In this document: positions 45,415 through 58,694 of the stretch, one piece after another | Position numbering within the stretch: position 1 is the stretch's first letter | Layout: the number at the start of each line of letters is the position of its first letter | Assembly: GCA_022818135.1 (NCBI GenBank) | Contig: JAFMSR010000013.1 | Span: 23,458,207 to 23,522,206 of the forward strand | Direction: 5' to 3' | Source: Saxidomus purpurata | Taxonomy: Eukaryota > Mollusca > Bivalvia > Venerida > Veneridae | Length of the DNA stretch: 64,000 nucleotides | Made by a program: the position numbers and the translations under genes | Notes under the pieces: generated by a model | Seen by the model: only the letters and a program-made list of their open reading frames with translations | Told to the model about the DNA's origin: nothing | Databases searched by the model: none

Positions 45415-46705
45415 CTTTTGAGCTCACCTGGCACAAAGTGCCAGAGTGAGCTATTAGGATCGCATTCCGTCCGGCGTCCGTACGTCGTACGTCCGTCCAC
45501 CATTTCCTTCAAACGACATCTCCTCTGAAACCACTGGGCCAATGTTGATGATACTTTGCAGGGATGTTCCTTGCATGAAGCTCTATCAAAGTTGTTCAAA
45601 GAATTCCATTCCATGCAGAACTCTGGTTGCTATGGCAACAAATAGGAAAAACTTAAAAATCTTCTTCTCTGAAACCAAAAGGCCTAGAGCTTAGATATTT
45701 GGCATGTAGCATTGTCTAGTGAACCTCTACCAAGATTGTTCAAATTATGACCCCCGGGTCAAAATTGACCCCGCACCGGGGGTCACTTAGTTTTACATAG
45801 GCTTATATAGTAAAAACTTTAAAAATCTTCTTCTCTGAAACCAAAAGGCCTAGAGCTAAGACATTTGGCATGTAGCATTGTCTAGTGGACCTCTACCAAG
45901 ATTGTTCAAATTATGAGCCCCGGGTCAAAATTGACCCCGCACCGGGGGTCACTTAGTTTTGCATAGGAATATATAGGAAAAACTTTAAAAATCTTCTTCT
46001 CTGAAACCAAAAGGCCTAGAGCTAAGATATTTAGCATGTAGCATTGGCTAGTGGACCTCTACCAAGATTGTTCAAATTATGAGCCCCGGATCAAAATTGA
46101 CCCCGCACAGGGGGTCACTTAGTTTTACATAGGCTTATATAGGAAAAACTTTAAAAATCTTCTTCTCTGAAACCACAAGGCCTAGAGCTTAGATGTTTGG
46201 CATGTAGCATTGGCTAGTGAACCTCTTCGAAGATTGTTCAAAATATGACCCTCGGATCAAAATTGACCCCGCACGGGGGGTCACTTAGTTTTACATAGGC
46301 TTATATAGTAAAAACTTTAAAAATCTTCTTCTTTGAAACCACAAGGCCTAGAGCTTAGATATTTAGCATGTAGCATTGGCTAGTGAACCTCTACCAAGAT
46401 TGTTCAATTTATGACTCCTTGGTTAAAATTGACCCCGCACCGGGGGTCACTAAGTTTTACATAGGCTTATGTAGGGAAAACTTTAAAAATCTTTGTATGT
46501 AGCATTGCCTAGTAGACCTCTAAAAATGTTTGTTCAAATTATGCCCCTGGGGTCAAAATTGACCTTGCCCGGGGGGGATCATTTGTTTTACAAAGGCGTA
46601 TATAGGAAAACTTATTTGGTATATAACATTATCTAGTGATCTTCCACCAGGCAAGTGGACTTGTACAAAGGTGAGCGATATAGGGCCATATTGGCCCTCT
46701 TGTTT
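45415..46705 (+). mobile_element. Element built of exact 166-bp monomers
   Basis: The left end is 'gagctcacctggcacaaagt', containing the small hairpin 'ctggcacaaagtgccag', followed by a 'gtccg.cgtccgtacgtcgt' run. The right end is 'ggtgagcgatatagggccat...ggccctcttgt'. The marker 'cttcttctctgaaacc' starts at 45661, 45827, 45993, 46159 and 46325, and a truncated one at 46491, every step being 166 bp. No transposase is encoded; a 69-codon minus-strand frame near the left end is incidental. It is inserted in the duplicated intergenic segment, whose left-block counterpart (6560-6930) is uninterrupted. Confidence 0.82.
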
Positions 46706-47958
46706 GGTTATTCTCTGAAATGCCAAACTTCATGGAGCAGAAAATGACGTTTCTGACATTTTTCTGTACGTTTTCGACGGAAATGTAATATTTTTTTTCA
46801 ATAAAATGTAATAACTTGCACAACGATTGATAGAATATGACCATGCAACGCAGATGGGCACGATGTTCGCATGTACCAAATTCCAAACAAATATAACAAC
46901 TGTTAATTTTACTGACAAAAGAAACTGACTTAAAGACATGTTCATGTCGTAAAGTTTGTACATAGTTTTACAAATTTTGAAGCGACAACACAGCGTATGC
47001 CGTATATACAATCAGGTCGTGTTTTTTCTACTTGAAATCTACGGAAATTCTTCGTATATTTTTTGTCTCACAGTGTTTCTACTTATACCATGAGTTTTCA
47101 ACGAATACTTTTAACTAGTATTTATGTAAGTTCCGAAAAAGACAAATTGCGTAGAGCAAATAGAGCACGGTTTGCGTCACCCCTTCTCAATTTTCCCAAT
47201 TGTTTTAACTCGTTCCATTAAATTGCGTTACAGTTATACATGTATTACGGATGTAATGTCATAGGGCAGCACAAACATAAACACGAACACGGGCACTTCC
47301 ATAATTATCAAGCCATTATCATGGCAATGAAATATACAACGTTGTGACACCCTTCAAAAGTCAAGAAAAATATCCAATACATTGTGCGAGTAGCGGAAAA
47401 TCATTGTTCGTTGCATTAAACCACCTATAATCTTAAAAGTCCACCCAGTTTCTCTATTGAATATAATAAGTAATTATGATAAGGAGAACAATATAATAGC
47501 ACGCTCATTTTCAGTTTCTGAAAACGCTTTGTTTTCGTTTTTCACGCGACTTACAACATTCCAAAATATCTATGCTGTAAGTAAACATTTCTATACCTAT
47601 TTCTGAGGAAAAAACACCAATTATCTCCGAATGAACACGTCTTTGATCTTGGAAACCAAACAATTTGAATTAGTATCTTACGTCATCCCGAGAAATGCAA
47701 TTATTCTGTGACGATCATGGTAATTTGTTGTTTACTTGAAACAGTAGTCACCACTCAAATGCTTAATAATAACATCATTATGAAACCTAATGAGCATGTG
47801 TACACTTAAAGGGAAAAGAGAGTGCCACATTTATGACTGCCACCAATCAAATCCTTTAAGTCTTGGCAGCAGTACATCTAATTCACTCTTCCTACACTGG
47901 CGTAAGATATGTGCACTGCCTCATTTACAACTCAAACAACACACAGAGAGAACTCAAG

Positions 47959-49800
47959 ATGTACAGAGAAGCTTTCATCTGTTTATTTCTAACTTTAAAT
48001 CCAATTTCTGGAGTAGAACCCGTTTGCTCAAGGTTTCACTACGAAGAACAAACCTTAGAAAAAATGATAAGACAGGAAATTTTTGTGACAAAAATGAAAG
48101 AGGATCTTCACGCGACACAAAAGCTCGTGAGTGAAGCTTTAGCGGATCTTAACAATGAAAGAAACAAATTGCAAGTGGAGCTCGATCGCATGGAAACTCA
48201 GAACAAGCAAATGCTTGAGAAATATTCTGTGAAATTTGAGAAAATTCAAGGTATTTTATACACTATACTTACTTCGGTTATGTAAGCCCAATCAATAAAA
48301 TTTATATATAAAAAGAAATAATTTTCTAGATTTTGAAAATAAACAGAAATGAATATTATGTAGCTTTACAATTACATTGACATTTTGCGCTTCCGGACCG
48401 ATCATTTAATTCTAGGTGATATGTAACTTTTGTGTTATTCTGTAAGGTTTAGAAAATTTAACATAGTTTTGTATGACCATTGATAGTAGACATTATTTTG
48501 AAGATAGTTTGTCGATTTTTTAAATACATTTTGAATTTTCAACCGGCAAGATGACATCTTAAATGCATCAGCTTTACATCAATACAATACATAGTAACTT
48601 CACAAACATACGACAGAATTAAGTTTAGTTTTCAGTTTACCTTAAAAACGTCTGTTTTGTTCAGATTGTCATGTCAAAAGCTCATCACAATTATATTTTT
48701 AATTTATTATTCCTTAAACATTTTAAATGTGGCTATTCCCGGTTATCAACCATGTCTCTTAATGTGAGAAAGTTGGCAGATGTTTTGCGAATAATTTGAT
48801 TACTGGTTCTTCCCAGGAACAATTATTAGGTTAACTGTCCTGTCCGCTTGTTAAAATGACCAAAATCACGGTTGAAACTCCTACATCAACAACAACCCTG
48901 GCTATTTCCAATATATTTTTAGTTAAAATAAAGGGCGATTGCATCATACTGCCATAAGGAAGCTTACATAATCACCTCAATGTTTTTGCAACTGTTCTTC
49001 AGATTATAATATTTTTTATGAAGAAATCTTCAAAATTCAAAATGAGAATTTTGAAATTCGACATTGGATCTAGACAATTTAAGATGTTAATATGAAAGTT
49101 CAATATACTTTCTTTAAATTCAAGGTATTAACTTGGTTGAAAGTGCAAATGCACCTCACCTTGTTGCAGTGCCTATAGGGGGTTATTTATCAAAGCAACA
49201 TAACTTTTATGTGTGCTCCCGTTCGATATTGAAATAATATGTTTAATCGAATTGTCCTATGTAGATATAAGTGACAAACACGGCACATGCAAAATATAAC
49301 AGCTAAGTCATAATTCGTTTATTGACAAAATTAGAGCACAGCATTACTTATATTCTTATTTTTCACGTGATTTTATTTTTTCAGGTACGACCGCTACATC
49401 TGTTGTCGCCTTCAAAGCACACAAGATTGCTGATAAGAGTCTGGTAGACAACAGAGTGATGATTTTTAGTGAAAATCTTCTCAATAAAGGTGATACGTAC
49501 AACAACCAAACCGGTATATTTGTTGCTCCTATTCGGGGGATCTATCTTCTCACAGCTCAGATATGTGTAGAATCCAACGACTGGGTGTATTTCGGTATTT
49601 CTCTTGAAGACAAACTAATATCACATTTTGCTGGCGGAGATAAGAGTGGAGGCTGTTTCACCTTTGATGCTATCGCAACTGTTGATGTTGGGCAGAGAGG
49701 TTTCGTAAAATGCACTAATCATTGCAGCGGAGATAAAATTTGGGAAAACGGCAACCTTGCTACTAGTAGTTTCTCTGGGATACTCTTACACAAAATATAA
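47959..49800 (+). CDS. Secreted coiled-coil C1q-domain protein, type II copy 4 (235 aa, 2 exons)
   Basis: Exons are 47959-48250 and 49385-49800, with donor attcaag|gtattt, acceptor ttttttcag|gtacg and phase 1. The ATG is the one conserved at the signal peptide; the open frame continues upstream to 47863 but that part is not collinear with the other copies. All landmarks are kept: Cys23, coiled coil, VVAFKAHK, GDTYNNQT, Cys158, GGC188, VKC207, Cys211 and SSFSGILLHKI. Distinct residues include an Arg for Lys after Val-Cys (SRFHYEE), LLTAQIC for LFTSQIC, and TNHCSGDKIWENG. Its upstream 600 bp is closest to copy 1, in line with duplication of the whole left-hand block together with the type I gene. 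Confidence 0.9.
48735..48955 (+). mobile_element. SINE core, intronic, unit 4
   Basis: Orthologue of 8400-8611, with 'ctcttaatgtgagaaagttg', a small 'ctgtc' duplication near 48838 and 'aaaatcacggttgaaac'. Confidence 0.62.
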
Positions 49801-52800
49801 GATAAATGACGGAGGCTATATTAATGTAGCTGACTTTCACTCAGAGTTAACACTTACATTGTAACATATGAATTCTTAAAGGAAGAACGTGCTGTACAGA
49901 CAAATATAAAACAGTTCAAAGTAGTTCATCTGAAATTGTTAGTGTTCTTAATAATTATCAAGCGCTAGTTTCAACGCAAGTTTTAATAATCACAATTGAA
50001 TGTCATTGAGCTTGTTGTTTAACATTATGTGTTTTCATATCATTGCATTCTTTCATACATGATTAACTACTTACCACGACTTATTAAAGGTTTGGGTACA
50101 ATTTTGTCGCTTGCTTCTTCCTTGCGTTAGAGGGTCATCAGCACACTTGAATATCAAATTATGTTTACTGTGTCTATTTGCATGTACACTGTATCTAAAC
50201 TAGCTTTAACAAAGATGAGTCAATACATTAACAAACGGCTTGAATTGCAAGCAAAGCAGAAATCCCGTTCCTTGACAGGTTGTTGTAATGCATAATATAC
50301 TAAGAAGTGATTAAGTCGATAGGGGACTTCTACTTTGCTTTACTGATTATAATTATACACGGTTTATTAATAAGCATCTACAGATCTACACTTCCGTTAG
50401 CATTTCAGTTATTGCATAAAGTACTATTTCTGTCACCGTATCAACCACAATATTGGGCTGAAGAACGAAACATAATGCAGAACGATGAACATAATAAATA
50501 TTAAGCCGCCTCTACCTTCGTGAGAACTTTCATGTACGGACGAAGTGCTAAACTTAAAATGATGGGTGAAAAGACAGACAGATCCTGCATTATTTACTCA
50601 TTGCCCTCTATCCACATGGTTAAACGGGCACTCCCTACATCTAGCACGTTAAATTCTCCAAACAGAAAAATATGTGTTCAACGAATGTAAAATGATAAAT
50701 AAATACTATTTTATAGCACAACTTGTATCGAAAAATACCTCACTTTACCACAACAGTTACTATTCAACAAAGATGCCTTCTGTAACAAACCGCTATCCAC
50801 CCATTTATTGTACAACAACAGCTTCACATAGAGTATTGAATGGTTTAAGGTACTGCATTTAATGTTGGAACGCTGATTTTATCGATAATAACTGGAATAT
50901 ATAGCTTAAACTTTTAGGGTAAATAATAATACTTGCAATTATTCTATTATTTATGATTTGAAGTAATTTAATTTTACATCAGCTGTAGGGAGTGTCTATT
51001 TGAGTCATGAACCGAGCTCAAGTACTTTGCAGTATTGACAAATCCAATTTTCCAAATGAAGAGAATGGTGAACACACAGACAACTGCGATACACAGACGG
51101 GCGGAATTCACTTGCATAATGTTTCACTCCCTTGCATCTACACCCTAAATTCCGAATTCCGTTGTCCTATCTCCATTAGTATTGGAGTTACTTTAGGATA
51201 TAGAATGTAAGTGGTGGTTTACCTTAGACTCAGACCTATCAATTCCACACTCTGCTGGTACATTTGGTCTGAAAAGTGACTAACTGTTTAGCATTTCTTG
51301 TTGTATAAATTATTTTCTTTTCATTTTGACATTACCTTTCTGATTTATACTCAAAACGCCATCCAGCGCTTACGACACGACATAGTTGGTTACCGTTTGT
51401 GATGATTCGTCGTATGGTGTTAATACATGGTGCATATCGCTTAACGTATTACAAATATACCAAGTGTTTAATATTTACATTTTTGTACGACAGTAATGCA
51501 AGACTCTTGACGTCGTTTTAACGTTAGAGCCATGGGTAGCAACATTTGACCCTGCCTGCACTAGTGGTAACCAATGGCAGGTCACATAAATTCACCACAG
51601 GACCTCAAATACATTAAACTGTTATACTATATAGATGTCGTATGACGTCATAAGTGCAACACGATAAAAACATTTGGATTAGTTTACCTGTTCTCAATTA
51701 TTCATATTTAAAACATGTTCACATAAAGCTGAGTAAATGTTAAATTTACAGCAGACGAAAAATTAAAGACTTTAATAGTTCAAAATGCCAAGTGTGTAAT
51801 GTTATCTCATGTATTTAAAACGGACAAGCAGACGTAAGTTTCACGTACAGATTCACAAAATCCTCGGTTTTATTGAAAGAAGATTTTATTACATATATAA
51901 ATACTAGATTACTTATAGATTCAGCTGTCCACCAGCCATTAAGTAGTAGACTTTGGTTTAAGATCGGCGACATTCGAAATAATCCGAGAGAATCTGGTGC
52001 ATTAATTGTGGATATAAAATTCCATCTGAAGGAATAGTTACCTCTCTTTGCCTTATAATAATTATCATTAGAACATTTACGTAAAGACATTATCCTTTTT
52101 AAATTTTTCAGTGAGGTATTTTCATAAACTTTTCATGATACGTGCAGATAGTAAATTTCAGTTTAACAGGAACGAACAAGTTATGTTTTCATATGAAGGC
52201 ATTATTCGAAAGATGCTGCTGCAGACTCCTACTACACACTATGAGCAAATGCAAAACATCTAAATAATTGCCAAAGTTTATTCCCGAGTTTAATTATTAT
52301 GATAGACATTTCGTATATATGCAAAAATATTTGTGTTTTTATACAATCTCATATTAAATGTGCGTATACACACTCTTTTAAGATGGTAATTAGATCACAA
52401 TATAAAGCTCTTGAAATATGAAAAAAAATAACATTACATTGCGCAAATTGACATTTTGTCTTCTAGATTAAGACATCAACACAGCTTAAGAGTCTTGAAA
52501 GCTTTTCAGCCTAAACTGACTGCATGGAAAAGGCTATACAGGGAATCCCTTTGGTTTACATCAGCTGCTCATATGCATATATCCTGTGCTATTTAGACAT
52601 ATTAACCGATATATAAATAGGGGTCTCCTGACTTACGATATAGGCTAGTTTTTTTTTTTACAATAAACAAGGGTGTTTTAACGAAATATGATAAAACAGA
52701 CTTAACACGTAAATCTTGAGCACATTGTATTGGCCATGTGTTTAGCTGCTTGATATATACTAAAAATAAGATAAGATAAGATAAGATAAGATCAACACCA

Positions 52801-53580
52801 ACATGGTAAAGGTAAAATAGAGTCGAACAAGTACTTCTAAATGTGGGCATTTACCGTTCATTCTAATTTGCACAGTATGTCAATAACCAGTGCTTTAATG
52901 CATTTATTTACACGTAAATTCCATATTATGTACCTACTTCAAATACATGTTATTCTTGTTCAGAATTTGCTTCAATTCCAGATACCTGTTTGACCGATCA
53001 TTGACCATGGTTTTCTTTGTTCTTGTTGTATTTAACAGAAGCTTGTGTCATTGTTCTCATTTAATGAACCTTTAAGCAAAAAATGGTAAATGACTTTTTG
53101 ACCAGCTAATTCTGAAATATTCGATATGGACTTCAGACAAATACCTTAACGTCTTTGTCCAAACAGTTTACTGCTATAATTGAGTTTTCTATTTCAAAAG
53201 AATAACGAAATGAGCTTAAAATCAAATTCAGTTATAATAATATATTAGTTCGCCGAACGGGACTAAAGGCGTTATTCCAAATGTCTATGGCTCGCATCCA
53301 TATCCTTGACCGTGACCGCGCAATTAACTGTTACAATGTAATTACGAGATACTAACAAGCAATAAAGACAGTGTTCCATTCGTCACTATGAGTAAATACA
53401 GAAAACGTCTACAACAAGGTTTTTGTGTACAACATATTTCTCGCAAGCTTCTGAGTCAGGAAGTTGTTGAGATTTTGTAAGTGCATACACGCATTGCAAT
53501 AAGCTACAAAAATATAATATCGTAAAGAAGATTACTTTAACTATTTGAAAGTATTCAAAAAACGTAGTAATTAAAGTGGA
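49801..53580. other. Non-coding flank of unit 4, no gene seen
   Basis: Collinear with the flanks of units 1 and 2 with deletions. It includes the AAGAT run at 52767-52791. The 67-codon frame at 51007 recurs in unit 2 but is broken in unit 1. Confidence 0.55.
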
Positions 53581-53584
53581 TTGG

Positions 53585-53785
53585 AGCGGTGTCAGTTGTC
53601 GAGTGGTTAAGGCCACTGACATGAAATAACTAAACCTTACTGATTGAAGACTATGTGTTCGAGCCCCTTGGAGGAGATCTAATTCTTAATGTGAAAAAGT
53701 GGTATTTTCTTATTGAGGATTTATCTAGTAATTTCCGTTCCCAAGAACGATGCACAGGTAAAGTACCCGACTTTAAATAACTGAA
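53585..53785 (+). mobile_element. tRNA-derived SINE, unit 4
   Basis: Orthologue of 15856-16060, with 'gttgtcgagtggttaaggc' and 'gtgttcgagcccc' intact. Confidence 0.76.
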
Positions 53786-55404
53786 TTACTGTTGAAAAGA
53801 ACTTTAAGCTTCAAGGTAATGGATATGTTTAAAATTGAAATACTTTGACATAGATTGCCCTTAACATTCCGCCAAAATCTCAAAGAGTTTACATTTTTCT
53901 GATTAAATTATTTAGAAAGAATTTAAACTCACTTTAAATTACAAAAAGTAATATGTCACTAACTGTAATAATTGTATCGCCTGGTCCAGCATGCCTGCAG
54001 TGTTTGAACCCCTCACACTCACAACATTGAATGCAATTTATGCAACTTTGTTCCCTGATCGATGGAACCGTGTCACTGAACTCTGAAAACTTTATTTGCT
54101 AGTATTGTATGAATAGGGGAACGTAAACTTCTATTACATGACATGTAAAAGCATATATCAATTGATTAATTTAAAGACAGATATCAAATCAGTCACATAT
54201 TTTAAGCAAGGAATAGAAGCAAGATTTGTGCCATTTCGCCACGCTACTCCGCCGAGCGAAAACACGATAATTAAGCAGTAACGAATGCAAGGGGGTAGGG
54301 TGAATCAGCGTGGGTGCGGGGCGAAAACACGATAATTAACGAGGGCATGGGGCGAAATTTCGATATTTAAAAAAAATGAAATACCGGGGACGCGGCACGA
54401 ATAGGCTACCCCTAACTGTAAGCCGTGCCGAAAAAAATGATAATTTGTTTTCATTTAATGATTTTTTCAGGTTTTATAAGCTTAAGCTACATCGTTTTGA
54501 ATCATTTATTCAGACATTGAAAAAAGACCTTTGCACAAATATGTAGGTTTACATAAATTCTTACACAACCAATCAGATAAATACGTTGGAAGATGTAGGC
54601 GAATGAATTCATAGCTTAAGTCAGTTCCCTACCGTAAACATTTAATAAATATAAAAATGTAGTTCTCTGTGTGCATCTAATTTACACGTATTGTCTGGCT
54701 GAAGACACGTACAAAACCACGAATAATATTTCTAATTGAAAGGTTTCCGTATTTTTCTGCTTATTAGATCATTCGCTTCTTTGAGGGAAGTAGTTAATGC
54801 CATCAATTAAACGGAGCACACCCAAAATCAATATAATACCGTTCGTGATAAATAAAGACCTATACAACGTGATTGAATTCTGCTGTATGTAACGTTTTTA
54901 TTTCATTCTGGTTGTCTAGACTACTTCCATTTAGTTTCACCAGTTTATTTGAGTGTATTCAGTTTGTTTGTGATGACAGATTCTGGCTAATTAAATCAGG
55001 AAGTCCATTTAGCCCATTGAAGCAATCGAGTTTTATTTCTTATTGTTTTTTTCTGCCAACATTTCCAAGAATCGTTTTGTTTATCAAGTCGCAGAGATTA
55101 TACACTGCATTCTGACGCACTAACGTTTTAACGAAGATTCTGATTGGTTACGTCATTTAAATTTGCGATTGTTAATTTTAACATGACTCATGATTATGTC
55201 TCTATATACAGAGAGTAGAAGCATTATGTTTTATTATGCCATGAACAACGCGGGAAACGAAATGCCGTTAATGTGACGACATATTTTGCCGCATGACGTT
55301 AAATAGATATCTGCGTAGAAGATAACGCTTTCAAATTACGTTTATTCACTTTTTGTAAAAGCATGTCATGTTACAATTGAAAAAAACATCCTTTTCAGCG
55401 TTGT

Positions 55405-55530
55405 TATCGTCTAATAAACAACTCTTTGTCGTCCTGGTGCGCAGTTATAAACCACTCAGGCCTCCGGCCTTCGTTGTTGATTACTGCGCGTCAGACTCCA
55501 AATCATTGTTTATCAGACGATGAACACCGC
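55405..55530. repeat. Imperfect palindrome, unit 4
   Basis: Counterpart of 17870-17995, with core 'aggcctccggcct' and arms 'ctaataaacaac' / 'gtttatcag'. Confidence 0.6.
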
Positions 55531-56155
55531 TGGAACGGATGTTATTTAAAATGTAACGTATATACAGTTGGAAAATAGAACATCGTCGCCGTTTAATATT
55601 TTTGCGACCATTAAAAACCGTATAATTTTATGCAAAAACATAATTACAACACAGTTAACCCTATAATATACAGTTGGAAACATCACAATTACAAAAATGT
55701 TAACCCTATATTTAACCACCACAAATTTAACCACTCAGAATCAACGTTACTGCGCTAGAAACATGATTCTTTTAATGAAATTATATGCAGATTTTATGAA
55801 GCGTTTTCTTCTTCCTTATAACCTATCTTTAAATCTAACCTCGAAATGAACGTCACGACATAAAGTAAAGCCAAGCGGACTCCTGTTACTACAAAATTAA
55901 TTAGTTATCTAAATATATAAGAAAATTGCGAACAAATAACAGTCGATCAGTGCAAAGCGAAACAAGACCGTTTAGCATACACAAGGCTAAAGTTTAACTT
56001 TTTTCTAATCGATCTGTTTTTACTCAATCTTCGAATATTTACACTAACATTCACAATCGTTCAGAGTTTGGCGGAACAAAATGACAATTAAACTGAACAA
56101 ATCGAATATCTATGGTCGAGTAAAATCTTATATGAAAATTAATTTAATTTAATAA

Positions 56156-56323
56156 CGGTAAACTCCATATATAACGACTTCGGATATAGCGAACTTTAGG
56201 ATACAAGGAACATATTTTATTGCCTCTTTATTTAATCTACAAATGCTATGGATATAACATACTCCGGATATTAGGCATACATTTAAATGGTCCCAAAGAA
56301 TTCGTTACAGACGGAGTTTAATG
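56156..56323. mobile_element. MITE with TATAACGA-type ends, unit 4
   Basis: Counterpart of 18647-18815, with left end 'cggtaaactccatatataac' and right end 'gttacagacggagtttaatg'. Confidence 0.58.
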
Positions 56324-57810
56324 TACTAAGATATCATTTCCAAAGTCACCTAGTCAAACAGTTGCTTTAGGTAATTGAAGACGGTACTTGGAAAAGGGTA
56401 GTCGGGGCTCAGTTTAATAATAACAATTGCAGGGTACTGAAGAGATATTTAACATCAACTGATGCCTTTATACACCGTGACACAGTCTCAGACTTTCTAG
56501 TTTTCGGGTGCAATCAATTCCTTGTGTGAAATAAAAAAAGAAGAAAAATAACTAAGACATATTGTAGCGAAATCTTTATAATAAATTAGTGAATTGATAC
56601 TATGTGTAATGTGTTTTCAATTTGTTTTTTTTAAAACAAAGTCAAGGGTTATTAACTGCTAAAAAATATTATCAAAACTAACAATTAATGTGTATAAATT
56701 GGTCTAGACGCTACAACAATATGAAAAACAATTTTGATTGGTTATAAGAACTGTATTTCAATTGTATTTACTTTTCTCGGACAAAACATTGACTACGGCC
56801 GTAAACCATTCGGTCTACTTGTTGCGTGCCTTTAAGCGGGAAGAAACTACTTTGCTTAACTCGCTTGACTGTTTTGTTCAAAGTCTTTATTTTTCGTTCG
56901 TCGGGTATGCGAGTGAGTACAACCAAGTTTCCGTGCAGCTTTGCAAAGTCATCATTGGAGACACATGTTCCTTATTTTTTATTAAGTAATATATCAGTGT
57001 TCTATTATAAAGCCCCCCCCCCCCAATAGTACTTTCAAAAATATCAAGCCGACTATACAGACATCCTCTCTAAATCGACGGTTACAATAATCCCATACAC
57101 ATGTTGTACGGATGCATTTACCGTTGGTCATGCGTGTATCTTAAAAGCTAATGGTATATTATTCTCTTCATTACCTTAATTTTTACTGGTATCACGTGGT
57201 CATTCAATCTCGTAATCAATACTTAATTTTATTAGATACAACATGGAAGATAAATGACATGACAATGTCTAAGTGCCTAACAACCGTCGTTCCCATAGAC
57301 ATTCAATGCACACGGGAGTGCAGTGCATGTTTTATTGCATCTGACTTCAGTTAGAAATCATTAATACGAGCGATATCTTTGTGTATTGAGATAGAATCAA
57401 ACAATGTAGGAAGAGAACATGAATTTGCATGTTTGTAAAGTACATTTTCCCTCTAATCATGTTGCAAGCTAAATGTAAGCTCGTGTTGAGTTTTTACTGT
57501 TTCTGCTTCAAATTAACCTAGACAAGAAACTGTTTTTCTTATAAAGTCGTTCTTATGCAAACACTTTCAAAAACAGCTTATCTGCCAAGCACATTTTGCT
57601 GTTGACGTATAAGTGTACTCACGTCCGTTGAACTTTCTTGGTTGTTATTTTCTACGTGAAAAGTACATTTAAGGAGAAAATATCCCGGAGAGCAAACAAA
57701 TAGTAAATGTAAAAGTATGCAAAGCTCTGAGAACTTCGTGAAGAGATTTTTAAAGGAAATTCGAAAAGCCATATATTGTTGGGGAAGATTCTGATAACGT
57801 TTGGATTAGT

Positions 57811-58694
57811 TTATTTTGGTATGTATACATCACCATGTAAACCATGTATCTAATGCAACAACTTTCCGATTTGTCATGTGATTTACTGTACATGTAATTG
57901 ACGATTGTCTTACTTTTTTGTACTTACAATTATCTTAACAACATTTCAATATGTATATTTTTATCAACAACAATTTCCAATCAATATTATCTCAGAAAGC
58001 AAGTTGATCTTTTCATTTAGATTATTCTTAATGTTACCGCTATTTTACTTGTTCTGATTACAACAAATACGTTTAGTTTGATTGCATTTTCTGTGAACAC
58101 ATTTTATTTACAATGTAGTATCTTAATTTTGTTAGCATTGACAAAAATGAGAAATTTGAATACTTAGAACCATAATATTTCAATGAGAATCATCGATAAG
58201 GACAGGTTGAAAATTCGGTGAAACTTGGGCTTTATCTGACATTGAATACAACTTTTTACATATTATTACATCCAGTTACACGATGTGAAAAATATCTGGT
58301 TATTTATTCTCTGGTAATAAACGGTATTCAAAGGTACATGTAAATATTATACATAAGATGAATGACAACAGTACAATTTCAATTAATTATGTACCAATAA
58401 ATATAACAGTGTATTAATCTTATCGTCGTGATAGTTCGTTGTTTTGTATGTACTAATTCATATGTAACGCTATGTAACGGTAGCTCCAGAACACCATCCC
58501 AGTTCTCCTTGACTTCAAATTATATCTGTCGTTTTACTGATCTGTACTGAAACTAAATAAACTCAATCTCAATTCCAGCTAAGTAGTCTTAGACAAAGTT
58601 AACGAGTCAAAGTTTATATGGCACAATTGCACAATAGACTTATTTAGTCAGTCCTTGTTCTTTCATACGTCTGACACTGTCCGAGAATAAACAC
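57811..58694. other. AT-rich spacer between the C1q cluster and the GPCR
   Basis: No feature recognised. It presumably contains the 3' UTR of the minus-strand GPCR gene, but no polyadenylation site is clear. Confidence 0.5.

Larger units (their letters stand above)
47465..57810 (+). repeat. Tandem duplication unit 4
   Basis: Collinear with unit 1 but with two large gaps, near 50060 (about 320 bp) and near 52160 (about 1 kb, removing the minisatellite/GTAG region). Its right edge 'gataacgtttggattagttt' gives the ancestral right flank of the array. Confidence 0.82.
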
